Program-made: the position numbers and the translations under genes | Shown: piece by piece, positions 10,661-21,225 of the stretch | Numbering within the stretch: the first letter of the stretch is position 1 | Layout of the letters: each line of letters begins with the position of its first letter | Assembly: GCA_964019695.1 (NCBI GenBank) | Contig: OZ026530.1 | Coordinates: 31,788,690 to 31,852,689 of the forward strand | DNA from: Loripinus fragilis | Lineage: Eukaryota; Mollusca; Bivalvia; Lucinida; Lucinidae | Direction of reading: 5' to 3' | DNA length: 64,000 nt | Notes under the pieces: generated by a model | Told to the model about the DNA's origin: nothing | The model's database searches: none | Seen by the model: the letters and a program-made list of their open reading frames with translations, nothing else

Positions 10661-11949
10661 GCTCACCTGAGCCATTGTCTCATGGTAAGCTATTGTGATA
10701 GTTGGATGTCCGTCGTCTGTCGTCTGTCGTGTGTCGTCAACATTGCTTCAAAGGACATCTCCTCCTAAACAACTGGGTGGATTTTTACCAAACTAGGCAG
10801 GAATGATCCTTACATGGCCCTTTTAAATAATTGTTCAAATGGTCCTGGTCCTGTGCATATCTAGGTCACACAGGCTAAAATAAATTTTCAAGATGAAAAC
10901 TTTAAAAATCTTCTTCTCTGAAACCACAAAGACTAGAGCTTTGATATTTAGTATGTAGCATCAACTTGAAGACCTCTACCAATTTTGTTCAAATTATCTC
11001 CCTTGGGCCAAAAATAGCCCTGCCTCGGGGGTCACATGATTATCATAGGCTTATATAGGGAAAACACATAAAAATCTTCTTGTCAGAAACCTTAACGCCT
11101 AGTGCTTTGATATTTAGTATGTAGCAACACCTAATAGACCTCTACCAAGTTTGTTCAAATTATGCTCCTGGGGCCAAAAATGGCCCCACCCCAGGGACAC
11201 ATGTTTACAAAGGCTTTTATAGGGAAAACATAAAAAACCTTCTTGTCTGACGCCATTAGGCATAGAGCCTTGATATTTGGTATGAAGCATTACCTAGTGG
11301 ACCTCTACCAAGTTTGTCCAAATTATGCCCATAGGGCCAAATTTGGCCTCGCCCGGGGGTCACATGTTTTACATAGGCTTATTAAGGGTAAAACATGAAA
11401 ATTTTCTTGTCTGAAACCATAAGGCCTAGAGCCTTGAAATTTGGTATGTAGCATGACATAGTGGACCTCTACCAAGCTTGTTCAAATAATGCCCCTTGGA
11501 TCAATAATGGCACGGTCCCAGGGGTCACATGTTATACTTAGGCTTATATAGGGGAAACATGAAAAAATCTTCTTGTCTGAAACTATATGGCCTAGAGCCT
11601 TGATATTTGGTATGTAGCATCACCTAGTAGATATCTACCAATTTTGTTTAACGTATCTCCCTTTGGTCAATATTGCCGCACCCCTGGGTCACATATTTTA
11701 TTATAAGGCTTATATAGGGAAAAACATGAGAAAATCTTCTTTCTGAAACCATAAGGCCTAGAGCTTTGATATTTGGTATGTAGCATGACCTAGTGAACCT
11801 CTACCAACTTGTTCAAATTATTCCCCTGGGGCCAAAATTGTCCCCACCCCAGGTGTCACCAGGGACATGGTCAGCTTTCTACTGATACCTATATGTATGT
11901 TTGAAATAAAACTCAGGTGAGCGATTTAGGGCCACTTGACCCTCTTGTT
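10661..11949 (+). mobile_element. Interspersed element with a tandem array of about 165 bp units
   Basis: The element opens with GCTCACCTGAGCC and closes with CTCAGGTGAGCGATTTAGGG followed by CCCTCTTGTT, so its ends are inverted. Inside, the landmark TTGATATTTRGTATGTAGCA recurs at about 10941, 11107, 11270, 11434, 11600 and 11766, giving six units at 163-166 bp spacing. The flanks read ATTATTA/TTATTATT, a possible short target duplication. Each unit carries stop codons in all frames, so it is non-coding. I know this element type as abundant in bivalve genomes. Confidence 0.85.
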
Positions 11950-11999
11950 ATTATTATGTCGTGTCTGAGATCATTTACGAGTGTTTGCAAGAACTGAAA

Positions 12000-12520
12000 T
12001 CGTTACAGTATTTTGCAACCAGGCAACTAGCAATTTAGCAATATACACCACTGAAACATCTCAAGATAAGCTGTCAGATGCATAAAATAGGCAGTCTATT
12101 GTTGTCATCCAGGTGCATGACAAACTGCACGAAAACTTGTTCATTTCTACATGCTCATTTCTTTGAATAAATGAAAGTGGTTGAGAATTTGTAAAAAAAG
12201 CTAATTGTAAAAAACTGATTTATTGAAAAGACATATTTTGTAGGTACACATTGGAATTGCCTCATATAGGCAATTCCAATGTGTACCTTCAACATATGTT
12301 ACTGAAATTAAGGAAGAAAACTATTTGGAAATTTACATTTTCCAAGTATCATGTCCATTGTCTTTACCTCTTTTTAACATCCCAAACTGCCAATCAGTAT
12401 TAAAATTCCTGTCACTCTATTGCAAAATGTTTATATTTGCATGATAGCTATATCTCCAAATTCGAGTTCATGAACTATATCTTTGCTAACTTGCTAGTTG
12501 CGTGGTTGTATAGTAGAAGA
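12000..12520 (+). repeat. Duplicated non-coding block, copy A, with perfect hairpin
   Basis: It aligns over about 500 bp with 16560-17055 in the same orientation, starting CAATTTAGCA and ending GTTGCRTGGTTGTA. At 12242-12288 lies a perfect inverted repeat with 21 bp arms (AGGTACACATTGGAATTGCC and one more base) and a 5-base CATAT loop. In the other copy the right arm is better kept than the left. It could be a paired non-coding RNA locus or an old segmental or transposon duplication. Confidence 0.7.
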
Positions 12521-12599
12521 AGGAAATATGACTTGATCCTTCATGTAGATGACTGTGATCAATTGTTATACATCTGTTTGAGTTGATGTTCACGCCCAA

Positions 12600-12725
12600 A
12601 TTAACAATTTGTAGTAAGCAGTGATAATAATGTCTTGTTTAAGGACACATTACATGCCTCCATTGAGTCTCAAAAAAGCTAACCCTCGATCTTAAATATC
12701 CACTCTACCACTGAGCCACTACGCT
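12600..12725 (-). mobile_element. Degraded SINE, relative of 545-718
   Basis: The AAGGACACAT motif and the run ATCCACTCTACCACTGAGCC match the 545-718 SINE. The B box is decayed. Confidence 0.6.
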
Positions 12726-13191
12726 CTTCAATTCTATGATTAACAAACTCTTTATAAACGCGTCAAAGTTCTTTTTTCTAGGAGGGAGAGCCTAACATTT
12801 GGAATAGACTCTAAGTAAGTCGCTTATGTACAATTTTGTATACAGAAGATGATCCTGCTTGAAGAAGCACCAGAACATCTCAGATACATACTCTGACATC
12901 AAAAAAGAGTAATACTCAAAAACTCATTATTTACCAAAACGACCATGTTCTGTGTGCTCAAGAGAAACGTCTCATCGGGACGCCCACTTTAGCCCCAAAA
13001 ACATGTTCATGATATTAACGAATATCTTCATTATTTCCCAATCAGTCAAATATCTTACCATACCAGGCTATGAGTATGGGTAGGGTATAAAGAAAAGTAA
13101 CATTGAGTAGACTCTACCCTAGTCTCTTCGATACAAATGCCATACACATACACTAATTATACCAATATGGGGTCATAACATCTACTGATAT
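12726..13191. other. Non-coding stretch, nothing recognised
   Basis: No coding frame or clear repeat. AGAAACGTCTCATCGGGACG at about 12963 loosely recalls the hairpin word at 5370. Confidence 0.4.
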
Positions 13192-13540
13192 GGCATATTA
13201 TCATATGACGTCGCGTCTGGGAGTGAAATAACGCCATGCAATAAAATCGATAAACCACTAGTGGTTTATAGATTTACGGGAAACGTTATGACGTCCATAA
13301 CAACGTTGCGATCATAATGACAAAAGTATACCGTTTTTACGCCAGAAATGAGATTTCAAAGTATTTGTCATATGATAAATAGAATCTAACATTCGTGCTC
13401 TTGTATTATTGAATTTATCAAACTCGTTGCGAAAAAGAGATAAAATGCTCGGCAAGCCTCGCATTTTATCTCTTTTCCCCAACTCGTTTAATAAATTCAA
13501 TAAAACATGAGCACTCATGTAAGATCCTCTATTTATGGGA
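13192..13540 (+). mobile_element. Hairpin-containing element, copy 1
   Basis: It aligns in direct orientation with 61374-61702, from ATCATATGACGTCG to GTAAGATCCTCTAT. Positions 13397-13516 form a hairpin with about 58 bp arms around a 12-base loop. The inner stem is GAGATAAAATGC paired with GCATTTTATCTC. A second short palindrome, AAACCACTAGTGGTTT, lies near 13252. Confidence 0.75.
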
Positions 13541-13549
13541 ATGGAAGAT

Positions 13550-13692
13550 ACATGTGGAGGTAAGGGTAGGCTTTGCGTTGTTGCAGAGTAGGGTAGGTTA
13601 GATGTATGTTAATAGTTAGGGTATGAATAATTTGCTTTGGTAGGGTCACTCTAATGGATAAGCTATCCTACCCTTTGCCCTACCCTATCTTC
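13550..13692. repeat. Degenerate TAGGGTA-rich tract
   Basis: Irregular TAGGGTA/GTAGGGT words are followed by their complement (TACCCTT, CCTACCCTAT) at the right side. The same wording recurs at 15840-16480. Confidence 0.5.
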
Positions 13693-13698
13693 TACGTA

Positions 13699-13876
13699 GT
13701 AGTTATACCATGGGTTGTCCGCCTGTACGTGGAGATAATCCACGAGCTTTAGCGAGTGGATTATCTTACGTACAGGTGGACAAACATGGTATAACTAATT
13801 TATACCACCTACATCAGTGTAGACCTTGCACATCATGAGATATTTCATGCTTAAGTTGGTAAAGGTGGTATAAAGT
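13699..13876. mobile_element. Double-hairpin MITE, copy 1
   Basis: The first hairpin has about 43 bp arms, opening AGTTATACCATG and with GATAATCCAC next to a GAGCTTTAGCGA loop. It is followed by ATACCACCTACATCAG, which pairs with the closing GGTAAAGGTGGTAT. A second copy at 42373-42550 is about 85-90 percent identical by eye. Confidence 0.8.
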
Positions 13877-13970
13877 TTCTACCCAGTCCTTTCTTATCCA
13901 TTATTGCACTTTGCCCTTGGATGATACAAGTAAATGACAGGTAGGTTATAAGTAGGGATAGATAAAGTAT

Positions 13971-15785
13971 AAAGGATCATTGACGGTTTGGGCCTTATAC
14001 GCCTATTTTTTCTGATTCCCTGAACGCTGATTTTGAGCTTCTGGTGTGGTGCATGTAGTATCAGTGCAATAGGTGAATCGAATGGCAAGAGCCAGCTAGC
14101 AAAATATTTGCAAAATTCCTACGTATTCGAGAGATATGGCGGGTAGAAAGGGGAGGGGGTCTGAACTTTCATGAGAATAAAAAGTGTTTTAAAAAGTGAT
14201 TTCTGCACGTTTATTTGATTTATTCGGTAGGCATGGTGATATATATTGAACATATTATATGCAGAGTATTAACGAATCATGATAATTGATGAAATTCTTT
14301 TAAAAACAAAATATGTTTTGTAATAAAATGATTTTGGGATGATAATTTAGAAGTTACCTGTACATTTTTGACTACATGTACCGTAAATAATACAAAACTG
14401 AAATCTCAACAAATGAAATAAATACTTTTGAAGGAATGAAAGTGTCCCATTTAGCATTGGAAAGTAAAACTGATTCTAACTGGATCCTTTGAATATTACT
14501 TTTGCTTTGTTTAAAGGGCATAGAATGTCAAATGTATTTAAAGCTGCATAGTCTGTAACTTTTGATCTTCTAATTTTAAAAATAATGTTTTTATTTTTCA
14601 AGAACACAGTAAAAATACTCAAATTCAGGTAAACATTTTACCATTTTCGTAAATCTTAACAAGGTATCACTATAAAAACAACTGCATTTATGTTAAAATT
14701 CAACGGTCTAGAATTATTGGAGGGACGCAAATAATTACCAACAAGAGAAAAACACACCTATTTGATGAGATAATTCACTTTTTCATTCAGTTTTCAGCTG
14801 TACTGAACATTTTTATTGTGAAAGCATAGCTTCATTCTACTTTTACAAATGATTTAAAAAGAAAATGAATTTTTTCGAAAAATGTTCATAGTTACAGAAA
14901 ATACAGCTTTAAAGTGCCCGAATATTTATGGTATACACCTCGTATATCCAAGTTGAAAGCTACGCATATGAGACACTAAAGTATTTACCTGTTACAACTC
15001 TTTGCATGCCAGCGGAAAATTTTGTCGTCTGCCAATGGCCTTTTGCAAACAGTTTGAACCCAGATGAAGACCAACAGAATGTCGGTCTTGATCTAGATCC
15101 AAACTGTTTGACTCTCCGATGGTGGTCCTGGGTGGTTAATTTGTAAAAAACTTAATTTTGAAGAAAGTCAGCAGACGAAAATAAAAACATGACCAATTCC
15201 TTAGTATGCAAATAGATATGTACAGGACATTTGCAAAAGAATGTGATATTAAATAACTGTGAGATTTTTTCCTATGAAAAAATGCACAAACCTTGCTAAT
15301 TCTATTTTTAATCTTTATGTACTTTTTTATCAAACTAGCACATAATACAAAGCAATTTAGGAGGTTGGTTCTTAAGAACTTCATTACTGTTATTAATTTC
15401 TTATTCGGTAGAAAAGCCATTTTATGGGCTAAGGCCCTGGGTTTTTGGGCTGCTGAACATCTCCCCCCCCCATGTGCCAGCAAGTCACTTCCATTCAATG
15501 TGTAAAATATGGTAACACGTATACAGACAAAAGCTTTTGCTGGCACACCAGGCGGGAGGATGATATTTTAAAAAAATGTTTTCTGATTTCTATATATTTT
15601 AATGTAAAATTGATTGTTCTACCCAAAATTTTACATCTTTGAAGCATTTAATTTTGAAAATGGATTTCACTGCCATAAAGTACTCAGGTCAGGGTAGCTT
15701 CAAGGTGAAGAAAGGGACGATTGACAAACTTTTTTTTTACTGAAAACCATAGGCATTTACCCATAGCAAGTGTCAATGATCCTTT
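13971..15785. mobile_element. 1.8 kb non-autonomous DNA transposon, copy 1
   Basis: The ends are a perfect 14 bp inverted repeat, AAAGGATCATTGAC at the left and its complement at the right. The interior has no ORF resembling a transposase; the 72- and 136-codon frames inside look spurious. Almost the whole element is matched in reverse orientation by 59537-61106. A separate MITE is inserted at 14543-14907. The copies differ by small indels and by an extra 170 bp in the other copy. The superfamily cannot be named, because no target duplication is clear (AAAGTAT before, GTGTATG after). Confidence 0.85.
14543..14907. mobile_element. TTTAAA-target MITE nested in the transposon
   Basis: The terminal inverted repeats begin GCTGCATAGTCTGTAAC and close GTTACAGAAAATACAGC. 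The element is flanked on both sides by TTTAAA (14537-14542, 14908-14913). The inverted transposon copy has one TTTAAA at the corresponding point (60401-60406) and no insertion, so the duplication is real. A second copy of this MITE stands at 63058-63434. Confidence 0.9.
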
Positions 15786-15839
15786 GTGTATGTGTCAGAA
15801 CCTTGGTAGGTCAGGACTAAAGGTAGCGTAGCCTACTTT

Positions 15840-16480
15840 ATCTGCATACTCATACCCTATCATAAATCTAAACCCAGCTCATACTAAATTACACATCCTA
15901 CACACATCTATTATAGGTAGATATTAGCAGGAGTAGGGCAGAGTATGAGTATTGAGGTGTATATGCGAGTTGGGTATGTACGATAATACAGGCAGCATAC
16001 CCCACCAGGCCCTATTCACCTTCTATAAAAATCTACTACTCAAATTAAAATTATACCCTATTCCAAATCATACTCAACCCACCCTACTGATGGACTGCAT
16101 GTCTCTACCTTTACTTAAACCTTTCTTTATCCTACCAAACACCTCCTCATAACTTGTCATGCCAGGCCCTACCCTATCTATTCTATCAATACGAATGTGC
16201 GATGGGTTATAGCATGGTAGTGTGGGACAGGGTCGGGTTATATGAACATAGGAGAAGGTAAGGGGTTGTCTGTTTAGTTCAGTAGAGTCAGTGATGACTA
16301 TGGGCATGATGTGGTAGTTGAGTGTAAGGTGGGGTAGCGTAGGGCATATAGTGTAGCGCAGTGATCTGTAAGTAAGGATATAAAATAGGACATCCAAAGG
16401 GTTGGTTTATAGGTACAGGGTAGTGCAGGAAAGGTTAAGTTTGGAGAACGGAGGGTATGGTAGTGTATAATGGAGAAGAG
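15840..16480. repeat. TACCCTA-rich domain with a strand switch
   Basis: Words such as ACCCTA, CCTACC and CATACCC dominate up to about 16180. After that GGGTA, GTAGGG and GGGTTAT words dominate. There is no fixed period. Four ORFs here (60-107 codons) follow the composition and look spurious. Confidence 0.5.
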
Positions 16481-16559
16481 CAGTGAAGGGCGATTCAACC
16501 CTGGACATAGACATTTTGAATTAAGTAAACTCTTCCTACCATTTGTCTCATCTTAGAAA

Positions 16560-17055
16560 AGATACCGCCAGACAACCATCAATTTAGCATTTCATTCCAA
16601 TGAAACATCTAAAGATTAGCTATCAATAATGTATAAATGGCTATCTATTATTGTCATCCATGTGCATGCCAAACTACACAGAAACGTGTTCGATTCTACA
16701 TGCTCATTACACTGAAACGTAAAAAAAGTTTGTGAAAAAACCTATATGGTGAAAAACACTCATTTATTGAATGGACATATATTGTAGGTGTACACTGCAA
16801 TTGTCTCTCTGAGGCAATTCCACTGTGTACCAACAACATGTTACTGAAAATGAGGAAACCAGATTTAATATATACACTTATCAATGATCATGTCCTTTAG
16901 CTTTGTCTCTTTAAAACAGCTCAATCTGCCTATCAGTATTAAAATACCTGTCACTAAATGGCAAATTGTTTATATTTACATGACAGCTATATAACCAAAT
17001 TTGATTTCATAAACTATGCTTTTGCTAAGCTGGTAGTTGCATGGTTGTAAAATGA
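16560..17055 (+). repeat. Duplicated non-coding block, copy B
   Basis: It aligns with 12000-12520. The hairpin region (16787-16832) keeps the right arm GAGGCAATTCCACTGTGTACC closely, but the left arm has drifted and pairs poorly. Confidence 0.7.
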
Positions 17056-17942
17056 AGCTACAGTTTCTTTGGAATATCTGGTAATTACTAGGTACTAAAA
17101 TCGGATACTTCAAATCACTTACTTGTGTTGCCTAAATATATGTTAGGTTCAACATTTGAAATGGACTCATGAATAATAGAAATTTAAAGAGCATGAAAAT
17201 GTATCAAAATCAGTTTTCACATTAATTTTAAGCAGAAGTCATTTTGTATTGCATGTTATGTATGTTACACATTTTACAATTAGGAAATAAAATGCATTCA
17301 AAACGGAATTTTTAGTCATTTTTGTTATTGTGTTTATTTGGCTACAAACATCGAGTTGAGCAGAAGCGACTAATTATTATTATGACATTCAGAATATATC
17401 AACATATTATTAAGATAGTACTTACTTTGTTTTTCTAAGTACAGTTATCCTTTAATATCTAGAGAAAAAAATCTGCAATCAACGTTTGATAAAGCAACAA
17501 TTTGATAGGACTTCTTTGTAAGATTTTTCAGACTCTTAAGGTTGATTAAAAGTCCCATGCTGATAACGAAAGCTGATGAATTAAAAAAGAATGTATTGGT
17601 GTTATATACTGGTATGTCGCTAATGTTATGTGTATACATCTTATATTGCGACATGTCTAAAGATGATTGTGCTTTTAATATCATTTGGGAATTGTGACAT
17701 TTCATCAGGGCCTGCACTGTTTGCTAGGGCAAAACATTTTTCAGGAACTGAAATACTATACATCATTTTATAGCAATTCTAAAAGGCCACCCTTAAAATA
17801 CAAAAGGGGCTATTCTATACCCACCGTATCACTATGGATGAGGTAATTCATCAAAGTGAAGGGATTAAAAGGATACACGAACTGCAAAATATTATGAGTG
17901 CATGTTTTCATGCCATCTAAATACTCGTAGAGTACATTTGTA
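17056..17942. other. Upstream region or intron of the vWA-protease gene
   Basis: AT-rich DNA without a recognised repeat or long ORF. If the acceptor at 17962 is used, at least the end of this stretch is intron. No upstream exon could be identified. Confidence 0.4.
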
Positions 17943-17962
17943 TTTTTTAAATCTATTTGCAG
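17943..17962 (+). promoter_or_regulatory. Likely 3' splice acceptor
   Basis: A pyrimidine-leaning run ending TATTTGCAG is followed by GGACAC, 16 bases ahead of the ATG at 17979. It fits an animal acceptor and suggests an upstream (perhaps 5' UTR) exon. The frame from the acceptor to the ATG is open, so a longer N-terminus is possible. Confidence 0.55.
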
Positions 17963-17978
17963 GGACACACGTGGAATC

Positions 17979-20069
17979 ATGGAATCTCTAGTAGGGGTCT
18001 TGGTTGATGTATCCCATTCCATGAAAACATGTTTCAGTGATAGTGGAAACCGTAGAGGAGGCGAATGGGCACGTGCAAATTTTGACTTAGTTGATAACCT
18101 GGTAAAGCACGATCTTTCACACAGAAATCATGTATTTTCCCTTTGTTTTGGTGGGCGAGCTTATCCTTCAGCGTTTGATTTATTAAATACAATAGGGAAA
18201 GAACGTCCGTCTGATGGACTGACACTCGAAGATACGATTGAACGTGTACTTGAAATTTTGGAAAAAAGTGGTGCACCTAGAGTCAGAAGATGGGCTAAAA
18301 TGAGCGTTTTGCTCTCTGTTATCGAAGAACATGATGCTAAGTCCTTTCTTGACATAATGACAGATGACTCCATATTTAGTGACCGGTTTGCTAATGAGTG
18401 TCTCCCTAAAGAATGTCGGGGTGTTTGCGCAAGTTTAAATGAAGTTGCTGGTGCTGGATTAGGGGCCGTTAGTTCTTTTTATGGTGCTTTGGGTTCCCTT
18501 ACAGGTTCTAATGCCCTTAAAAGAGTATCAGAGGATTGCGACAGCTTTGCAACAGCAGATAGTATCAGAGAAGTAATAGTTAAAGGAAAGCAACTTCTAA
18601 AGGAACATAAACCTAAAAAACCTAAATATAACGGGGTAAGCATAGGAGAAGATGCAGTTATGGATGCTCACAAAGCTAGGACAATTTTGCATGGTCGTAT
18701 TAAGAAAGATGACTTAACAAATGAGAGAGTAGACGCGCTAATGGACGATATCAGACCATATATATATGGCGCCTCACCTCTAATGAAGACACTTCAACAT
18801 GCGAAACGTCTATTCTCTATACGGAAGTTCAATGAGTACAACAAGCTTCTTTTCATTTTGTCAGATGGGATGCCAACTGATAAAGGATCGCCGCCAATAG
18901 AAGAGCTGAACGCCCTAGGAGTTAAAACTGTCTCCTGCTACATAACTGCAAAGTCAATATGTGAACCAAAGCGCTTATACAGCCAAGTGAGTCCTTCGTG
19001 GGACAGTGCTGCCAAATTCATGTTCAAGATGAGCTCCAAAGTTAAAACTGAGCTGATTCCTCGAACGATTTTTGTTAAACGTGGATGGAAGATTGACATA
19101 GAGAATAATGAAACGCGTTTGTTCGTTCAAGTTAACCATCCGGATCTATTAGACGACGTGTGTGATCTGGCCAGAGATATAGTGTGCTCCCAGGATGCTT
19201 TGTCGGACCTTCTATCGTCGATTGATCTAGATTTGTACATCAATAAAGCAAATCAGGGGTTTAAGCCTCAAGAACAAGAAGGTGGAACCTGTTATGCCAA
19301 TGCCTCAGCTGCAGTGATGCATCTAGCAATGAAGCGCATTATTGGACGAGATGGCGGTGTTCCAAATTTTTTCACACTAAGAGATGAAATAATTGGGGCG
19401 TACGGCGAACATGGCGCTAACACAGTCAGAGTACTACATGAGGTCTGTCCAACATACCGACTACAATGCAGAGAGGTGGACTCCCTTGGAGCATTAAAGG
19501 CAATAACAGAAAAACGGCCTGTTGTAGCACGATTCCGTCTGACAGATGCGGAATGGGACAGATTTTCAAATTTCTACAGGAGAAATCCGCGAGGGATCCT
19601 TTCAGACTCTGAATTGAGGATCAGGGAACAAACAACAGAACGTCGTAGTGGGCATGCCGTAGTGCTGACTAGCTTTGACAGTCAATGCTTAAGACTGATG
19701 AATTCTTGGTCAGATAGATGGGCCGATGGTGGCTTTTTTAGAGTCAGCGATGCAAATGTACTTGATTTGGAGTTTGTTGACGTGTTCTGGACCATTGCTG
19801 ACTTAAAACAATCAGAAAAGAATGCATATAGCCATCATGGAGCAGATGTTGCACAAAACCTGTTTGCGAGACTCAGAGGGCTTCAAATGGCACAATATAA
19901 ATGTCCTTTGTGCTATAATCAATCAAAGCTTGGTGAGTTTACAGGTCATGCGCTAAAAACCTGGTGTCCAATCTGTTTTGGAAGCTTCAGGATCGAGAAT
20001 CCAGGTGAAGACCTTGCTTTGAGTCTATATCTGGTGTCCTTGTCTACACCCGCAAGACAAACAACATAA
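17979..20069 (+). CDS. vWA - papain-like cysteine protease - zinc ribbon fusion protein
   Basis: A 696-residue open frame without introns. Residues 5-14 give the first strand of a von Willebrand A fold and a MIDAS motif, D10-x-S12-x-S14 (sequence DVSHS). The vWA fold resumes at about 255-325, with SPLMKTL (S266) and LLFILSDG (D296). A predicted helical insert of about 200 residues lies between. Residues 424-605 look like a C1 (papain) peptidase: QEGGTCYA puts the catalytic Cys at 438, SGHAVVLTSF the His at 559, and LMNSWSDRW the Asn at 575. A glutamine at 433 or 431 may serve the oxyanion hole. Residues 642-666 have CPLC and CPIC pairs around H657, a zinc ribbon. No signal peptide or membrane segment is seen, so it is probably intracellular. 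By family logic the vWA would bind a ligand or partner and the protease would cleave a protein; the substrate is unknown. No paralogue or partner gene is adjacent. No AATAAA is seen in the first 150 bases after the stop. The start is the first ATG after the acceptor. Confidence 0.88.
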   Translation: MESLVGVLVDVSHSMKTCFSDSGNRRGGEWARANFDLVDNLVKHDLSHRNHVFSLCFGGRAYPSAFDLLNTIGKERPSDGLTLEDTIERVLEILEKSGAPRVRRWAKMSVLLSVIEEHDAKSFLDIMTDDSIFSDRFANECLPKECRGVCASLNEVAGAGLGAVSSFYGALGSLTGSNALKRVSEDCDSFATADSIREVIVKGKQLLKEHKPKKPKYNGVSIGEDAVMDAHKARTILHGRIKKDDLTNERVDALMDDIRPYIYGASPLMKTLQHAKRLFSIRKFNEYNKLLFILSDGMPTDKGSPPIEELNALGVKTVSCYITAKSICEPKRLYSQVSPSWDSAAKFMFKMSSKVKTELIPRTIFVKRGWKIDIENNETRLFVQVNHPDLLDDVCDLARDIVCSQDALSDLLSSIDLDLYINKANQGFKPQEQEGGTCYANASAAVMHLAMKRIIGRDGGVPNFFTLRDEIIGAYGEHGANTVRVLHEVCPTYRLQCREVDSLGALKAITEKRPVVARFRLTDAEWDRFSNFYRRNPRGILSDSELRIREQTTERRSGHAVVLTSFDSQCLRLMNSWSDRWADGGFFRVSDANVLDLEFVDVFWTIADLKQSEKNAYSHHGADVAQNLFARLRGLQMAQYKCPLCYNQSKLGEFTGHALKTWCPICFGSFRIENPGEDLALSLYLVSLSTPARQTT

Positions 20070-20221
20070 GCGACTAGCCAAATAACTTATTCCAAATCAG
20101 CATATAGTCGTTTTATGTGACATTGAAAACAGTACAGAACCAGACAAGGCGTCACAGATCGCGGCGTCCCATTGGGGTCTCGATAATTTTGCTTACAGAA
20201 TACTGCAGAACCTTCTACTAA
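20070..20221. other. 3' flank of the protease gene
   Basis: Short unique stretch between the stop codon and the next MITE; no canonical polyadenylation signal seen. Confidence 0.4.
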
Positions 20222-20453
20222 AGTGTGCCGCGGCAAGATTTCCAACAATGTGATATTTGCGACCAGCAAAACCTCAGCCCAGCCTGTGCATACGCACTGT
20301 CTGATCAGAGTCTTTGTTAGTCACTTGAATATTCTATGAGTGCTAAGCTACTGACTGTACATCATTTGGAGTTTCTAAGCTTAAAAGAATGCCGCACAGA
20401 CTTGTCTGGGTTTATACATGCCACATTGCTGGAATTTCATGTAGCGGCTCAAG
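20222..20453. mobile_element. TGAGCC MITE, copy 2 (inverted)
   Basis: This is the reverse orientation of 3674-3914: GCCGCGGCAAGATTTCCAAC at the left and GGAATTTCATGTAGCGGCTC at the right. It begins about 150 bases after the protease gene stop codon. Confidence 0.85.
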
Positions 20454-20632
20454 TGTGAATGACAATGAAATAATACAACATAACAACTCTTAATTTGGAA
20501 ATAATTGGGCCTCATCGTGAAAACCCCTGGCTTCAGGGATTTGCGAACAACACAGGCGCAGACCAGCCAGCGCATCTGTGCAGTCAAATCAGCGCCTTTG
20601 TTACTTTTATGAATGAAAAATTCACAATTCCT

Positions 20633-20696
20633 CGATAGCCTAATGGATAAGAAGCTGTCCTTTGCACTCAAAAGATGTTGGTTCGAGTCCAGTAGA
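20633..20696 (+). mobile_element. tRNA-Arg-like SINE head
   Basis: It has an A-box region GATAGCCTAATGGATAAG and B box GGTTCGAGTCC (20680-20690), then a pyrimidine-rich tail. The acceptor stem does not pair, so it is not a working tRNA. A relative is on the minus strand at 23696-23766. Confidence 0.65.
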
Positions 20697-20883
20697 ATTT
20701 AATTTTCTCTTCTCTCTTTTTAATTTGCTAGTTTGTTCGTCTTTATTCTTGATTGTGTGCAGACATGGATATATTTATTTGGATCTGGCAAACGTTTATT
20801 CAACAAATACACACGTAGAAACGGGAATAATTTCAATAAGCCGAAATGTTATTACTCTGCCCGCTAGATGATTTTAATACTTT

Positions 20884-21046
20884 TGTTGTCATCTGCTGAC
20901 TTTTTTCAAAATTAACTTTTTAGGCATCTTTCAGAAATACTATCAGAGAGTCAAACGATCTGTATCCAGACCAGGACTTGTGTTTTGTCTTAACTGATCT
21001 TGGATCCGTGAACGGTTTGCAAATGTTATCAGCAGACAACAAAAGT
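20884..21046. repeat. Foldback element of the GTCTGCTGAC family
   Basis: The ends TTGTCATCTGCTGAC and ATCAGCAGACAACAAAAG are inverted. The middle has the CTGTATCCAGACCAGGAC / CTTGGATCCGTGAACGG hairpin seen in related copies, for example 15020-15175 and 60140-60300. Confidence 0.7.
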
Positions 21047-21225
21047 CGCCTCTGACAAGAAAAGAGTGAGGAACCCTCGGAAATAATGAAAATAAAAAGC
21101 GACTAAATATAAATGAAAGATATAAAGTCCACCACGAGATGACGTAAAATACAAGAATACTCTTAAATTTAAAAAGAATGCAATTTAACAATTGTATAAA
21201 AAGGCCTTTCCAAGTTTCAATCCCA

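Noticed and set aside
15136..15546. 136-codon minus-strand ORF inside the transposon
   Set aside because: The other transposon copy breaks the frame, and there is no transposase motif.
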